The notes under the pieces were generated by a model. That model worked only from the letters and a program-made list of their open reading frames with translations. It was not told the DNA's origin and did not search any database. Below are positions 8,383 to 15,972 of a DNA stretch of 22,309 nucleotides, piece by piece. The position numbers and the translations under genes are program-made. Source of the stretch: Streptosporangiaceae bacterium (lineage in GTDB: Bacteria > Actinomycetota > Actinomycetes > Streptosporangiales > Streptosporangiaceae); NCBI GenBank assembly GCA_030052355.1, contig JASIGS010000602.1, positions 1 to 22,309 on the forward strand. Direction: 5' to 3'. The first letter of the stretch is position 1, and each line of letters opens with the position of its first letter.

Positions 8383-8411
8383 TTGCGTACAGGCTAGCAG
8401 GTTTCTAGACT
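8383..8411 (+). promoter_or_regulatory. Promoter of the oxidoreductase-acyl-CoA synthetase operon
   Basis: TTGCGT (-35, 8383-8388) and TAGACT (-10, 8406-8411) are separated by exactly 17 bp and point toward the oxidoreductase start at 8501. The TetR-type palindrome begins inside the -10 hexamer and covers the expected start site, a layout suited to repression by blocking RNA polymerase. Confidence 0.6.
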
Positions 8412-8423
8412 GAACGTTCAGTC
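8408..8423. promoter_or_regulatory. Perfect 16-bp palindromic operator, probable TetR site
   Basis: GACTGAACGTTCAGTC is a perfect inverted repeat located between the divergent TetR and oxidoreductase genes. The same sequence with one change occurs at 15895-15910 and 17443-17458. Palindromes of this size are typical TetR operators, and autoregulation by the adjacent TetR gene is the simplest reading. Confidence 0.8.
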
Positions 8424-8500
8424 AAATTTTTCTGCGACCGCAGTCACGCGGCACAGACAACAGCGCGGCGGCTGGCCGCACGCACGGGAAAGGCACTTTC

Positions 8501-10147
8501 ATGGCCGCAACGTACGACGCGATCGTGGTGGGCGGAGGGCACAACGGGCTGGTCGCCGCGGCGTACCTGGCTCGCTCCGGAGCGAGGACCGTCGTGCTCG
8601 AGGGCAGGCACAAGACCGGCGGGGCCGCGACGACCGAGGCACCCTGGCCGGAGGCACCCGAGTTCCAGGTCACAAGGCTCTCCTATGTGATGAGTCTGCT
8701 CCCGCCGACCATCATTGCGGACCTTGAGCTGGCTCGCCACGGCTACAAGATCTTCCCGATGGGACCGTACTACCAGGCGTTCCCTGAGGGCGGCTCCATC
8801 AAGCTGTACGCCGACGACGCCAAGCGCAACCACGAGGAGGTGTCCAAGTGGTCGAAGAAGGATGCCGATGCGATGCCGCGCTGGGACGCCTGGCTCGCCG
8901 GGCTGGCGGAGGTGCTCGGGCCGCTGCTGCTCACCGTCCCGCCGGCGATCGGTTCGCGCAAGCCGCGTGACCTGGCCGGCACGCTCAAGCTGGCGTGGCG
9001 GCACCGCGGCCTCGACGTCCGCACGATCGCCGACGTGACCCGGCTGATGACCATGAGCATCGCCGACCTGCTCGACGACTGGTTCGAGTCTCCGCAGGTA
9101 AAGGGCGCGCTGGCGGTCAACGGCGTGATCGGCACCTGGGCCGGCCCGTACGAGCCAGGTACCGCGTATGTGATGGCGCACCACTCGATCGGTGACGTCG
9201 GCGATGGCCACCTCGGCAACTGGGGCTTCCAGGAGGGCGGCATGGGCGGCGTGTCCAGCGCCATCGAGTCCGCCGCCCGCAGCCACGGCGCTGAGGTCCG
9301 GCTGAACGCCCCGGTCGAGCGGATCTTGGTCGAGGGGGGACGAGCGGCCGGCGTCGTGCTGCGCAACGGCGAGGAACTGCGGGCCAAGGTGGTGGTCTCC
9401 ACGCTGCACCCGAGGACCGCCTTCCTCGAGCAGGTCGGCCCTGAGCATCTGCCCGCTGACTTCGTCACCGACATCGAGCGGTGGAAGACCCGCAGCGGCG
9501 TCGTGAAGATCAACCTCGCGCTCGCCGAGCTGCCCGACTTCACCGCCGACCCTGGCACGTCGCTGGCCGAGCACCACACCGGCTCGGTGGAGATGGCGCC
9601 GACGATGGAGTACATCGAGCAGGCGTTCCAGGACGCACGCGACGGCAGGCCCGCGGCCCGGCCGTTCAGCGACGGCGTGATCCCCACCGCGTTCGACAAG
9701 ACGCTGTGCCCGGACGGCACGCACATCATGTCGCTGTTCACCCAGTGGGTTCCGCACGAGTGGAGCGAGCAGCCGCACACCGATGAGCTCGAGGCCTACG
9801 CCGACCGGATGATCGACTGCTACAACGAGCTCGCGCCGAACTTCAAGTCCTCGATCCTGCACCGCGACGTCATCGGGCCCTACGAGATGGAGCACGAGTA
9901 CGGGCTGGTCGGCGGCAACATCTTCCACGGTGAGCTGTCGCTCGAGCAGCTCTTCCACATGCGCCCGGCGCCCGGGTTCGCCGACTACCGCACCCCGGTG
10001 GCCGGACTGTATTACGGCAGCTCGGCAACGCATGCCGGCGGCGGCGTGTGCGGCATCCCTGGATGGCAGGCGGCGAAGGCCGCGATGGCTGACCGGAAGT
10101 CGGCTGCGAGGCCCGGGCGGGTGCGCAGGGTCTCACGGCGGTCATGA
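8501..10147 (+). CDS. FAD-dependent oxidoreductase, phytoene desaturase/PYROXD2-like
   Basis: A 548-residue flavoprotein. An N-terminal FAD-binding Rossmann motif (VVGGGHNGLVAAAYLA, residues ~10-25) ends in the ribose-binding Glu of VVLEGR (~34), followed by the GGAATTE segment typical of the phytoene desaturase/amine oxidase superfamily. The C-terminal FAD-contacting block is GLYYGSSATHAGGGVCGIPG (~502-521). Length and motifs fit the PYROXD2-like branch rather than true carotenoid desaturases, and no carotenoid gene is nearby. The ATG at 8501 has GGGAAAGG 7 nt upstream. The gene is under the TetR-type operator and overlaps the next gene by 4 bp (ATGA), so the two products are made together. 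In this setting it may oxidise an amine or amino-acid-derived intermediate. That substrate is inference, and the extreme C-terminus is a basic tail. Confidence 0.82.
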   Translation: MAATYDAIVVGGGHNGLVAAAYLARSGARTVVLEGRHKTGGAATTEAPWPEAPEFQVTRLSYVMSLLPPTIIADLELARHGYKIFPMGPYYQAFPEGGSIKLYADDAKRNHEEVSKWSKKDADAMPRWDAWLAGLAEVLGPLLLTVPPAIGSRKPRDLAGTLKLAWRHRGLDVRTIADVTRLMTMSIADLLDDWFESPQVKGALAVNGVIGTWAGPYEPGTAYVMAHHSIGDVGDGHLGNWGFQEGGMGGVSSAIESAARSHGAEVRLNAPVERILVEGGRAAGVVLRNGEELRAKVVVSTLHPRTAFLEQVGPEHLPADFVTDIERWKTRSGVVKINLALAELPDFTADPGTSLAEHHTGSVEMAPTMEYIEQAFQDARDGRPAARPFSDGVIPTAFDKTLCPDGTHIMSLFTQWVPHEWSEQPHTDELEAYADRMIDCYNELAPNFKSSILHRDVIGPYEMEHEYGLVGGNIFHGELSLEQLFHMRPAPGFADYRTPVAGLYYGSSATHAGGGVCGIPGWQAAKAAMADRKSAARPGRVRRVSRRS

Positions 10148-12303
10148 CGGCGGTCGCGCGCGCAGGCCAGTTGCCTGGCACGCCGCGTCACGACGCCAGC
10201 CTCGCAGTCCGCGCCATGCTGGAAGCCCGCAGCGTGGCGCTCGTGGGCGCGTCGCCCAGGGTCGGGAGCTTCGGCCGGCGCATGCTCGACGAGGTACGCA
10301 AGAGCAGCGCCGGACCCGCTGTCTACCCGGTCAATCCTCGGCACCGGGAGATCGACGGCGCGCGCTGCTACTCTTCGCTCGCTGACCTGCCCGAGGCGTG
10401 CGACCTGGTCCTGCTCGCCGTGCCGGACGCCGCCCTCGAGCAGCAGCTGACGCTCGCCGCCGCGTGCGGCAGCAAGGCGGCCGTCATATTCGGGAACGCG
10501 TACGACCCGGGGCCGCCTCCCGTTCCGGCGCTACGCGAACGGCTGGCCGCGATCGCCCGCGCGCACGGCATGGCGCTGTGCGGAGCTGGCTGCATGGGAT
10601 TCGTCAACGTCAGCCACGGGCTGCGGGCGATCGGGTACACCGAAGCCGATCCGCTGCCCGCCGGCCCGGTGGCGCTGGTGACGCACTCGGGCTCGGTGTT
10701 CTCCGCGCTGCTGCGCGCCCGTCGCGGCTTCGGCTTCTCGCTCGCCGTTTCGTCCGGCCAGGAACTGGTCACCGCGGCGCCCGCCTACCTGGACTACGCG
10801 CTCGGCCTGCCGGACACCGGCGTGCTCGCGCTGGTGCTTGAGGCCGTCAGGGAGGGCTCAGCGCTCCGGGACGTGCTGCGTCGCGCGGCGGTGCGCGACG
10901 TTCCTGTCGTGCTGCTCACCGTCGGCGGGTCTGCGGGTGGCCGGAAGATGGTGGCTGCGCACTCGGGCGCGCTGGCTGGGTCCGACGGCGGCTGGGAGGC
11001 GCTGGCCCGTACGTATGGAGTGCACAGGGTCGGCGACCTGGCCGAGCTGGCCGACACCGTGGAGCTGTTCGCGGCGGGCCGCAGGGCAGGTGCTTCTCGC
11101 TGCGGTGCAGGCGCGGCGCGGGCCGGCATCGCCACCGTGCACGACTCAGGGCTGGAACGGGCGCACGTGGTCGACCTGGCTGAGTCCCTCGGTGTCCCGT
11201 TCGCCGAGATCGGGCAGGCTACCGCGGGCAGGCTTGCCGGGTTGCTCGATCCGGGACTGACACCGGCCAACCCGCTGGACGTCTGGGGGACCGGGGCCGA
11301 CACCCGGGGCCTGTTCGGCGGCTGCATGTCCGCGCTTGCCGACGACCCCGCCGTTTCGGCGGTGGCGCTGGCCGTCGATTTCGTGCCCGAGCTCGACGGT
11401 GACGAGTCCTACCCGCTGGCCATGCTGGACGTCGCGGAGACCACACCCAAGCCGCTGGCCGTACTCTCGAACCTGCCTAGCGCTATGGATCTTGACTGGG
11501 CCACCCGGCTCCGGGCGCAGGGCATTCCAGTCCTGGAGGGCACGCGATCGGGCTTGCTGGCACTGCGGCACCTGCTCGAGCACGCCGATGGCATCCCCGG
11601 TCCAGCAGCGGTCCGCCGCGATCCGCTGCGACGCGCGCGCGGTGCGGCGCTGCTGGCCGGCGGCGAGCCAGCCGGCGCTGCGCTGCTTGAGCTGTTGTCC
11701 GGCTACGGAATCACCGTCGCCAAGACCGTGTCAGCGGTGGGCGTCGACGAAACCCTGGCCGCTGCCGAACAGGTCGGCTACCCGGTCGTGCTCAAGACCG
11801 GCCAGGCGGGGATCCTGCACAAGTCCGACGTCCGCGGCGTGGTGACCGGCGTCAGGAACGCTGACGAACTGGCTGCGGCGTACGCCGATGTCGCCGGCAG
11901 GCTCGGGCCGCGGGTGCTCGTCTGCCAGCAGGTGCCGCCCGGCGTGGAACTGGCACTCGGCATCGTCGCCGATCCGCAGCTCGGTCCGCTCGTCGTGGTC
12001 GGGGCTGGGGGAGTGCTGGTGGAGTTGCTGGCCGACCGTGCCGTCGCGTTGCCGCCGGTGTCGGCTGGCCAGGCCCGCAGGCTGCTGGACGGATTGCGCG
12101 TGGGCAGGCTGCTGGCGGGCGTCCGAGGCGCACCGCCGGCCGACCTGGACTCGGTGGCGCGCGCCGTTGCCGGGCTGTCGGACCTCGCCGCCGACCTGGG
12201 GGATGAGATCGATGCGCTGGACATCAACCCGCTCATCTGCGGTCCCGACGGCGCGATCGCCGTGGACGCGCTCGCCATTCCACGAGCCCGGCAAACGGGA
12301 TAA
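10144..12303 (+). CDS. ADP-forming acyl-CoA synthetase, fused alpha and beta subunits
   Basis: A 719-residue enzyme of the NDP-forming acetate-CoA ligase family, which interconverts acyl-CoA + ADP + phosphate and acid + CoA + ATP. Residues ~22-150 are a CoA-binding Rossmann domain (SVALVGASPRVGSFGRR). Residues ~175-460 are the succinyl-CoA-ligase-like flavodoxin domains, with VALVTHSGS at ~176-184 and AAHSGALAGSD at ~271-281, whose His ~273 matches the phosphoryl-carrier motif of the family. Residues ~495-719 are an ATP-grasp domain (GYPVVLKTGQAGILHKSD, then GVVTGV). The order is that of alpha-beta fusions. The start ATG overlaps the oxidoreductase stop (ATGA), indicating translational coupling. 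In the locus it would activate the acid left after deamination or oxidation of the imported compound, or make ATP from its CoA ester. The actual acid is unknown. Confidence 0.88.
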   Translation: MTAVARAGQLPGTPRHDASLAVRAMLEARSVALVGASPRVGSFGRRMLDEVRKSSAGPAVYPVNPRHREIDGARCYSSLADLPEACDLVLLAVPDAALEQQLTLAAACGSKAAVIFGNAYDPGPPPVPALRERLAAIARAHGMALCGAGCMGFVNVSHGLRAIGYTEADPLPAGPVALVTHSGSVFSALLRARRGFGFSLAVSSGQELVTAAPAYLDYALGLPDTGVLALVLEAVREGSALRDVLRRAAVRDVPVVLLTVGGSAGGRKMVAAHSGALAGSDGGWEALARTYGVHRVGDLAELADTVELFAAGRRAGASRCGAGAARAGIATVHDSGLERAHVVDLAESLGVPFAEIGQATAGRLAGLLDPGLTPANPLDVWGTGADTRGLFGGCMSALADDPAVSAVALAVDFVPELDGDESYPLAMLDVAETTPKPLAVLSNLPSAMDLDWATRLRAQGIPVLEGTRSGLLALRHLLEHADGIPGPAAVRRDPLRRARGAALLAGGEPAGAALLELLSGYGITVAKTVSAVGVDETLAAAEQVGYPVVLKTGQAGILHKSDVRGVVTGVRNADELAAAYADVAGRLGPRVLVCQQVPPGVELALGIVADPQLGPLVVVGAGGVLVELLADRAVALPPVSAGQARRLLDGLRVGRLLAGVRGAPPADLDSVARAVAGLSDLAADLGDEIDALDINPLICGPDGAIAVDALAIPRARQTG

Positions 12304-12349
12304 ACGTCACTGAAAGGCGCGCGGCAGCGCCTGCCTGGCAGGCTGACGT
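12304..12349 (+). terminator. Imperfect hairpin after the acyl-CoA synthetase gene
   Basis: Outer arms ACGTCA (12304-12309) and TGACGT (12344-12349) enclose two competing inner stems, GGCGC/GCGCC (12316-12331) and GCCTGCC/GGCAGGC (12329-12343). The element starts right after the stop codon and may end the oxidoreductase operon. There is no T-run, and the alternative inner pairing makes the exact structure uncertain. Confidence 0.4.
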
Positions 12350-12408
12350 GTTCTTGATAACCTCGCGGCGCTCTGGCCCGGCCGGTGCGGCTGAGTCACA
12401 ATGTGGTT

Positions 12409-12639
12409 ATGCAACGTGATCGTGGCCGCGGCTTTCGTGCTCTGAGCGTCGACAGGGACTGGTGCGGCAAAGACCCGAGCCGGGCCCTGGGCAGGGACTG
12501 GTGCGGCACGGACGCCGACGGCCGCGTCGACGACCGGAGGGCGCTGGGGGACTGGTGCGCCACGGAGCAGCAGTCGCCGGAGCCGGCCGACCTCGGCGTG
12601 TTGCTGCGTCGCGTCAGCCTTCGGCGCCCGCGATCGTAA
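12409..12639 (+). CDS. Small protein with three DWC repeats
   Basis: A 76-residue ORF not matched to any family I recognise. It begins MQRDRGRGFRALSVD and contains RDWCGKD, RDWCGTD and GDWCATE at ~16-22, 29-35 and 47-53, then ends in a basic tail (LLRRVSLRRPRS). It has exactly three Cys, one per repeat, and no membrane segment. Evidence for coding: the DNA repeats are spaced 39 and 54 bp, both whole codons; third positions are mostly G or C as in neighbouring genes, while the first dozen codons use more A/T there, as is common at gene starts. There is no ribosome site before ATG 12409, but CACAAT ends 6 bp upstream, which fits a leaderless transcript. Starts at GTG 12403 or GTG 12385 are alternatives. 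It lies between the acyl-CoA synthetase and permease genes, and its 3' end overlaps the converging permease gene by 26 bp. Function unknown. Confidence 0.45.
   Translation: MQRDRGRGFRALSVDRDWCGKDPSRALGRDWCGTDADGRVDDRRALGDWCATEQQSPEPADLGVLLRRVSLRRPRS
12455..12562 (+). repeat. Three direct repeats GGGACTGGTGCGGCA
   Basis: Copies lie at 12455-12469, 12494-12508 and 12548-12562; the third has C for G at position 13. They encode the RDWCG-type repeats of the small ORF. The 39- and 54-bp steps keep the reading frame, which favours a coding origin over operator repeats, but the opposite strand is open over the same stretch. Confidence 0.75.
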
Positions 12640-13555
12640 CCAGTGCCTGCTGGCCGTCGATGCGCTGGCCGCGGGTCATCAGCCGGAAGCCGAGGAAGCC
12701 AAGGCCGGCCACGATGAACGACATCAGCAGCATGACCGTGGCCAGGGCGTTCAGGGCGGGGCCGCCGTTCCCGCCGTGCTGGGTCGAGTAAATGATCACA
12801 GACATCGGCTGTGTGGCCGCGGTGGACGAGAGCAGGTCCACGATCACGAAGTCGTCGATCACGCCAGAGAAGACCAGGATCGCGCTGGCGAAGATGGCGG
12901 GCACCAGCAGCGGCAGCAGCACCCGGCGGACCGTCTGCCACTGAGTGCAGCCGAGGTCGGCCGACGCTTCCTCGTATTGCTTCCCGATCGTCACCAGCCT
13001 GGCCTGGACGATGATCGCGGGCCAGCTCACGTTCCAGGTGACCAGCCCGAGCACTTCGGCGAGGGTGCCGAGGCCGAGGCCCTTGAACCCGGGCAGCTGG
13101 GTGAACACGAAGTACATCGCGACACCGAAGATCAGCTCGGGTACCACGAACGAGAGGATCATGATGAAGTTGAAGGTGGACGAGAGCACCCCGCGCCACC
13201 GGTTGATGCCGAGCGCGAACGCCACGCCGATCGGCACCGCGATGACGGTGGTGTAGAGGGACAGCTTCAGCGTCTGGAATATCGCGGCGTGCAGCTGGGG
13301 GTTGTACCAGATCGAGTTGACCTTGTCACCCCAGTACCACCGGATCGACAGGCCCTGGTAGGTGGCCTGCGACTTGCCTTTGTTGAAGGAGAACAGCACG
13401 GCGATCGCGATCGGCACCAGCGACCAGACCAGGTACAGCCAGGTGAACCCCTCCAGGAACCACGGATGGCGCCAGGGGTTGCGGAACAGCAGCGGCCTGG
13501 CCCGCCTCGTTCCCGTCGTGGTAGCGATCGGTTCTCTGACTGCCGTGCTGGTCAT
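12614..13555 (-). CDS. potC: ABC transporter permease, PotC type
   Basis: A 313-residue inner-membrane permease. About six hydrophobic segments are visible, the first at ~36-56 (GFTWLYLVWSLVPIAIAVLF) and others near 95-117, 128-151, 167-185, 213-236 and 263-292. The cytoplasmic EAA loop, EEASADLGCTQWQTVRRVLL at ~195-214, is the docking site for the ATPase. Order and length match PotC/YdcV-type permeases of spermidine/putrescine-class importers. The start ATG overlaps the upstream permease stop (ATGA), so the two are translationally coupled. With the other permease and binding protein it forms an operon; the ATPase gene is about 5 kb away in the TetR operon. The 3' end overlaps the small DWC-repeat ORF on the other strand. 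Substrate specificity is not readable from this subunit. Confidence 0.9.
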   Translation of the reverse strand: MTSTAVREPIATTTGTRRARPLLFRNPWRHPWFLEGFTWLYLVWSLVPIAIAVLFSFNKGKSQATYQGLSIRWYWGDKVNSIWYNPQLHAAIFQTLKLSLYTTVIAVPIGVAFALGINRWRGVLSSTFNFIMILSFVVPELIFGVAMYFVFTQLPGFKGLGLGTLAEVLGLVTWNVSWPAIIVQARLVTIGKQYEEASADLGCTQWQTVRRVLLPLLVPAIFASAILVFSGVIDDFVIVDLLSSTAATQPMSVIIYSTQHGGNGGPALNALATVMLLMSFIVAGLGFLGFRLMTRGQRIDGQQALVTIAGAEG

Positions 13556-14520
13556 GACGCCGCCTGGGACGATCGGTTTGTCGCGATCACGTAGTAGATC
13601 ATCGGCGCGAGCAAGACGAGCAGAACGAGCAGCGACAAGATCGCGCCCTGCCCGGCCGACGGGATGCTGAGCTGCCCCTCAATCAGGTTGCCGATCATCG
13701 ACGTGCTGCGGGCGCCGGACAGCAGCGTGTTGGTGTAGTAGTCGCCGAGCATCGGCAGGACCGTGATCAGCATGCCGGTGAGTATCGGCTGGCGCGACAG
13801 TGGCAGCGTGACCCGCACGAAGGTCTTGGCGCGGCCGAGGCCGAGGTCCCGCCCGGCCTCGATCAGCGACGGGTCGATCCGGTCCAGGCCCGCGTAGAGC
13901 ACCAGGATCAGGTACGGGATGTAGCCGTAGACCAGGCCGAGCACGACCGTGTACCAGTGGCCCCCAAGCCAGTCCGTGCCGCCGATGCCGACGAACGACA
14001 GGACCTTGTTCACGTAGCCGTCGGTCTGCAGCAGGTCGATCCAGGCCAGCATCCGCATCATGTAGCTGATCCAGAACGGCGCGATCAGCAGCACGAGGAA
14101 CACGCCCTTGCGGCGGCCGGCGAACCTGGCCACGAAGTAGGCGGCGGGGTAAGCGATCACGAGGCTGAGCAGGGACGCCACGGCCACGTACCAGATGGTC
14201 CGCCAGGCGTCCTGCAGGGCGAACGCGTTTGGCCCGAACAGGTCGCGCCAGACGTTCGTCAGGTTGGCCGAGCTCCAGGCGAACGGGTTGTAGACCGCCA
14301 CCGGTGACTCGGTCTGGCGGTCCAGCTTGCCCTCGCCGATCGCGAGCATGGCGTAGAACGGGACCACGAACATGATGGCCAGCCAGAGCATGCCTGGCGC
14401 GGCGAGCAGCACCCAGAAGAGCCGGTTCGGCTGGTAGGGCTTCTTCTTGCGTGGCCGGCCGCCGGAAGCGGTCGCGCCGGGTGCGGCGGGCGGTGATTGC
14501 GGCGGTGCCTGGGTTCCCAT
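13552..14520 (-). CDS. potB: ABC transporter permease, PotB type
   Basis: A 322-residue inner-membrane permease. A Pro/Ala-rich, basic cytoplasmic N-terminus (~1-33, with RPRKKKPYQP) precedes the first membrane helix (~34-58, LFWVLLAAPGMLWLAIMFVV). Further helices lie near 110-132, 139-163, 191-210, 246-264 and 293-314. The EAA loop, EAGRDLGLGRAKTFVRVTLP at ~221-240, contacts the ATPase. It pairs with the PotC-type permease, whose ATG overlaps its stop by 4 bp, and begins one base after the stop of the binding-protein gene, so three gene products are tightly coupled. The family is that of PotB/YdcU importers for polyamines and related cationic or amino compounds. Assignment to the permease family is firm; polyamine as substrate is only the family expectation. 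Confidence 0.9.
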   Translation of the reverse strand: MGTQAPPQSPPAAPGATASGGRPRKKKPYQPNRLFWVLLAAPGMLWLAIMFVVPFYAMLAIGEGKLDRQTESPVAVYNPFAWSSANLTNVWRDLFGPNAFALQDAWRTIWYVAVASLLSLVIAYPAAYFVARFAGRRKGVFLVLLIAPFWISYMMRMLAWIDLLQTDGYVNKVLSFVGIGGTDWLGGHWYTVVLGLVYGYIPYLILVLYAGLDRIDPSLIEAGRDLGLGRAKTFVRVTLPLSRQPILTGMLITVLPMLGDYYTNTLLSGARSTSMIGNLIEGQLSIPSAGQGAILSLLVLLVLLAPMIYYVIATNRSSQAAS

Positions 14521-14521
14521 G

Positions 14522-15790
14522 TCACATCCCGTTGCTCGCGATAAGCCAGGCCTGCTGCCAGAGCGCGTCGGCGTCTACGGGGAGCTGGAGCTCGCCCACG
14601 CCGTGGCGGAAGTCGGAAGGCACGACCGCGGTGGACATCAGGCTCGGGGGCAAGATCTGCTCCTTCACCAGCAGCTCGGGGGTGATCGCGTTGAGCGGCT
14701 GCATGTACCCGTTCCAGCTGATGTTCTCGACGGCGACCGGCTCGTCGAGCAGGTAGTTGAGGAACAGGTGCGCGAGTACCGGGTTGGAGGAGGAGCGGAG
14801 CACGGTGTTGGTGTCGTTCGCGACGGGGCCCTTGCCGTCCCGCGGGAACCAGTACCCGACCACGTCGACAGGGACGCCCTTGGGCATGTACTCGGCCGCC
14901 GCCGCCATGTCGCCTGACCACGCGTGGTGGATCCAGGTCTGGCCGGTCGGGACCTCGCTGTAGTCGTTGTTGTCGATGACGAGGTTGACCTCGTTTGCCA
15001 GGTTGAGCAGCGTCTGCAGCGAGAGGTTGATCTGATCCTTGCTGGTGGTGTTCAGGTTGTAGATCCCGTTCATCATCAGCCCGAGGCTGATGCCCTCCCG
15101 GTAGTCGTCCAGGATCGCGATCTTGCCCTTGTACTTGGGCTGGAAGAACATCTCGCGCCAGGCGTTGCGCATCGCGTAGGGGTTCTCCGGCACCAGGTCC
15201 TTCCGCCAGGCGATGCCCGTCGTGTAGATCGTGTACGGCACCGTGTACTGCCAGTGCTGGTCGTAGTAGGGGTTCTGGAAGTCCGGCCAGGCCTGGGTGA
15301 TGTTCGGGATGTAGCTGTGATTGAGCGGCTGGATCAGCTTGGACTCGATGAGGTCGCCGAGCACGTCGACGGTCGCGCCCATCAGCACGTCGAACTTCAG
15401 CCCGCTGCGCAGCTTAGCCAGGGCCTCGTTCATGGTGTTGAACGTGGTCACCTCGACCTTGCACTTGTACTTCTTGGCGAAGCTGTTGACGCAGGCCTGG
15501 TTGACGTAGGCGACCCAGTTGTAGACCTGCAAGGTCGCGCCGGTCTCGATGGGCAGGCCGCTGGCGATGGGCTTGTTGCCCGTGGTCGGCCACGTCACCG
15601 GGTGGCTCGGCCGCGGCAGCGGGATGTTGTTGGGGCCCACCAGGTACGAGGCGCACGCGTCGAGCAGCGTGGCGCCGCCGCCGGCCAGCAGGGTCGCGGC
15701 CAGGCCGCGCCCGAGTGCCTGGCGCCGGGAGAGCGCCTTCGGCGCAGACTCCCAGAGTCCCCGCGGTCCACCGCCTTCTCGCGGATGCAT
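14522..15790 (-). CDS. potD: Extracellular solute-binding protein, PotD type, Tat-exported
   Basis: A 422-residue substrate-binding protein that would capture the imported compound outside the membrane. The N-terminus has a twin-arginine motif (SRRQALGRG, RR at 22-23), a hydrophobic stretch and LLDAC, where Cys ~46 could be lipidated, though Asp at the -2 position is atypical. The mature part starts a type 2 periplasmic-binding fold at ~88 (ATLQVYNWVAYVNQ), with the YNW-type opening and Trp/Tyr-rich pocket seen in PotD/PotF relatives (for example VPYTIYTTGIAWRKD). The ATG at 15790 has GAGGAGG 6 nt upstream. It is first in the binding protein-PotB-PotC operon. A one-mismatch copy of the TetR-type operator lies about 105 bp upstream. 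Polyamine or another amino compound is likely as ligand but not proven. Confidence 0.88.
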   Translation of the reverse strand: MHPREGGGPRGLWESAPKALSRRQALGRGLAATLLAGGGATLLDACASYLVGPNNIPLPRPSHPVTWPTTGNKPIASGLPIETGATLQVYNWVAYVNQACVNSFAKKYKCKVEVTTFNTMNEALAKLRSGLKFDVLMGATVDVLGDLIESKLIQPLNHSYIPNITQAWPDFQNPYYDQHWQYTVPYTIYTTGIAWRKDLVPENPYAMRNAWREMFFQPKYKGKIAILDDYREGISLGLMMNGIYNLNTTSKDQINLSLQTLLNLANEVNLVIDNNDYSEVPTGQTWIHHAWSGDMAAAAEYMPKGVPVDVVGYWFPRDGKGPVANDTNTVLRSSSNPVLAHLFLNYLLDEPVAVENISWNGYMQPLNAITPELLVKEQILPPSLMSTAVVPSDFRHGVGELQLPVDADALWQQAWLIASNGM

Positions 15791-15894
15791 CTGGCGCCTC
15801 CTCGCCGGACTAACACGGCTACTGCGGGGGCACCGGGGTTCGCCCCCGGGGCCAGCACTGATGCCGCTGCCTCCTCGCGCCCAGCCGCTCGGCT

Positions 15895-15910
15895 GACTGA
15901 ACGTTCCGTC
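15895..15910. promoter_or_regulatory. TetR-type operator upstream of the transporter operon, one mismatch
   Basis: GACTGAACGTTCCGTC differs from the perfect palindrome at 8408 by one base in its right arm. It lies in the 182-bp gap between the aminotransferase and the binding-protein gene. Unlike the other two sites, no clear -10 element overlaps it. TTGACG on the minus strand could serve as a -35, but I see no matching -10. Confidence 0.65.
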
Positions 15911-15972
15911 AAACCCGTTTTTCTATTCCGAAAGGATGTACTTGCTTGCCGCCGAGCGCAAGGCCTTTCGTG

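Noticed and set aside
8444..10033. A 529-codon open frame on the minus strand opposite the FAD oxidoreductase
   Set aside because: It mirrors the codon structure of the real gene, has a composition rich in Arg, His, Val and Gly with no recognisable domain, and no ribosome site. Long antisense frames are normal in G+C-rich DNA.
8501..10147. Carotenoid phytoene desaturase
   Set aside because: The FAD motifs are superfamily-wide. No phytoene synthase or other carotenoid gene is present, and the partner gene is an acyl-CoA synthetase.
12396..13199. A minus-strand frame covering the DWC-repeat region, giving PHQSL repeats
   Set aside because: Most of it is out of frame inside the well-supported permease gene, and it has no credible start near the repeats. 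The plus-strand frame explains the repeats better, though not conclusively.
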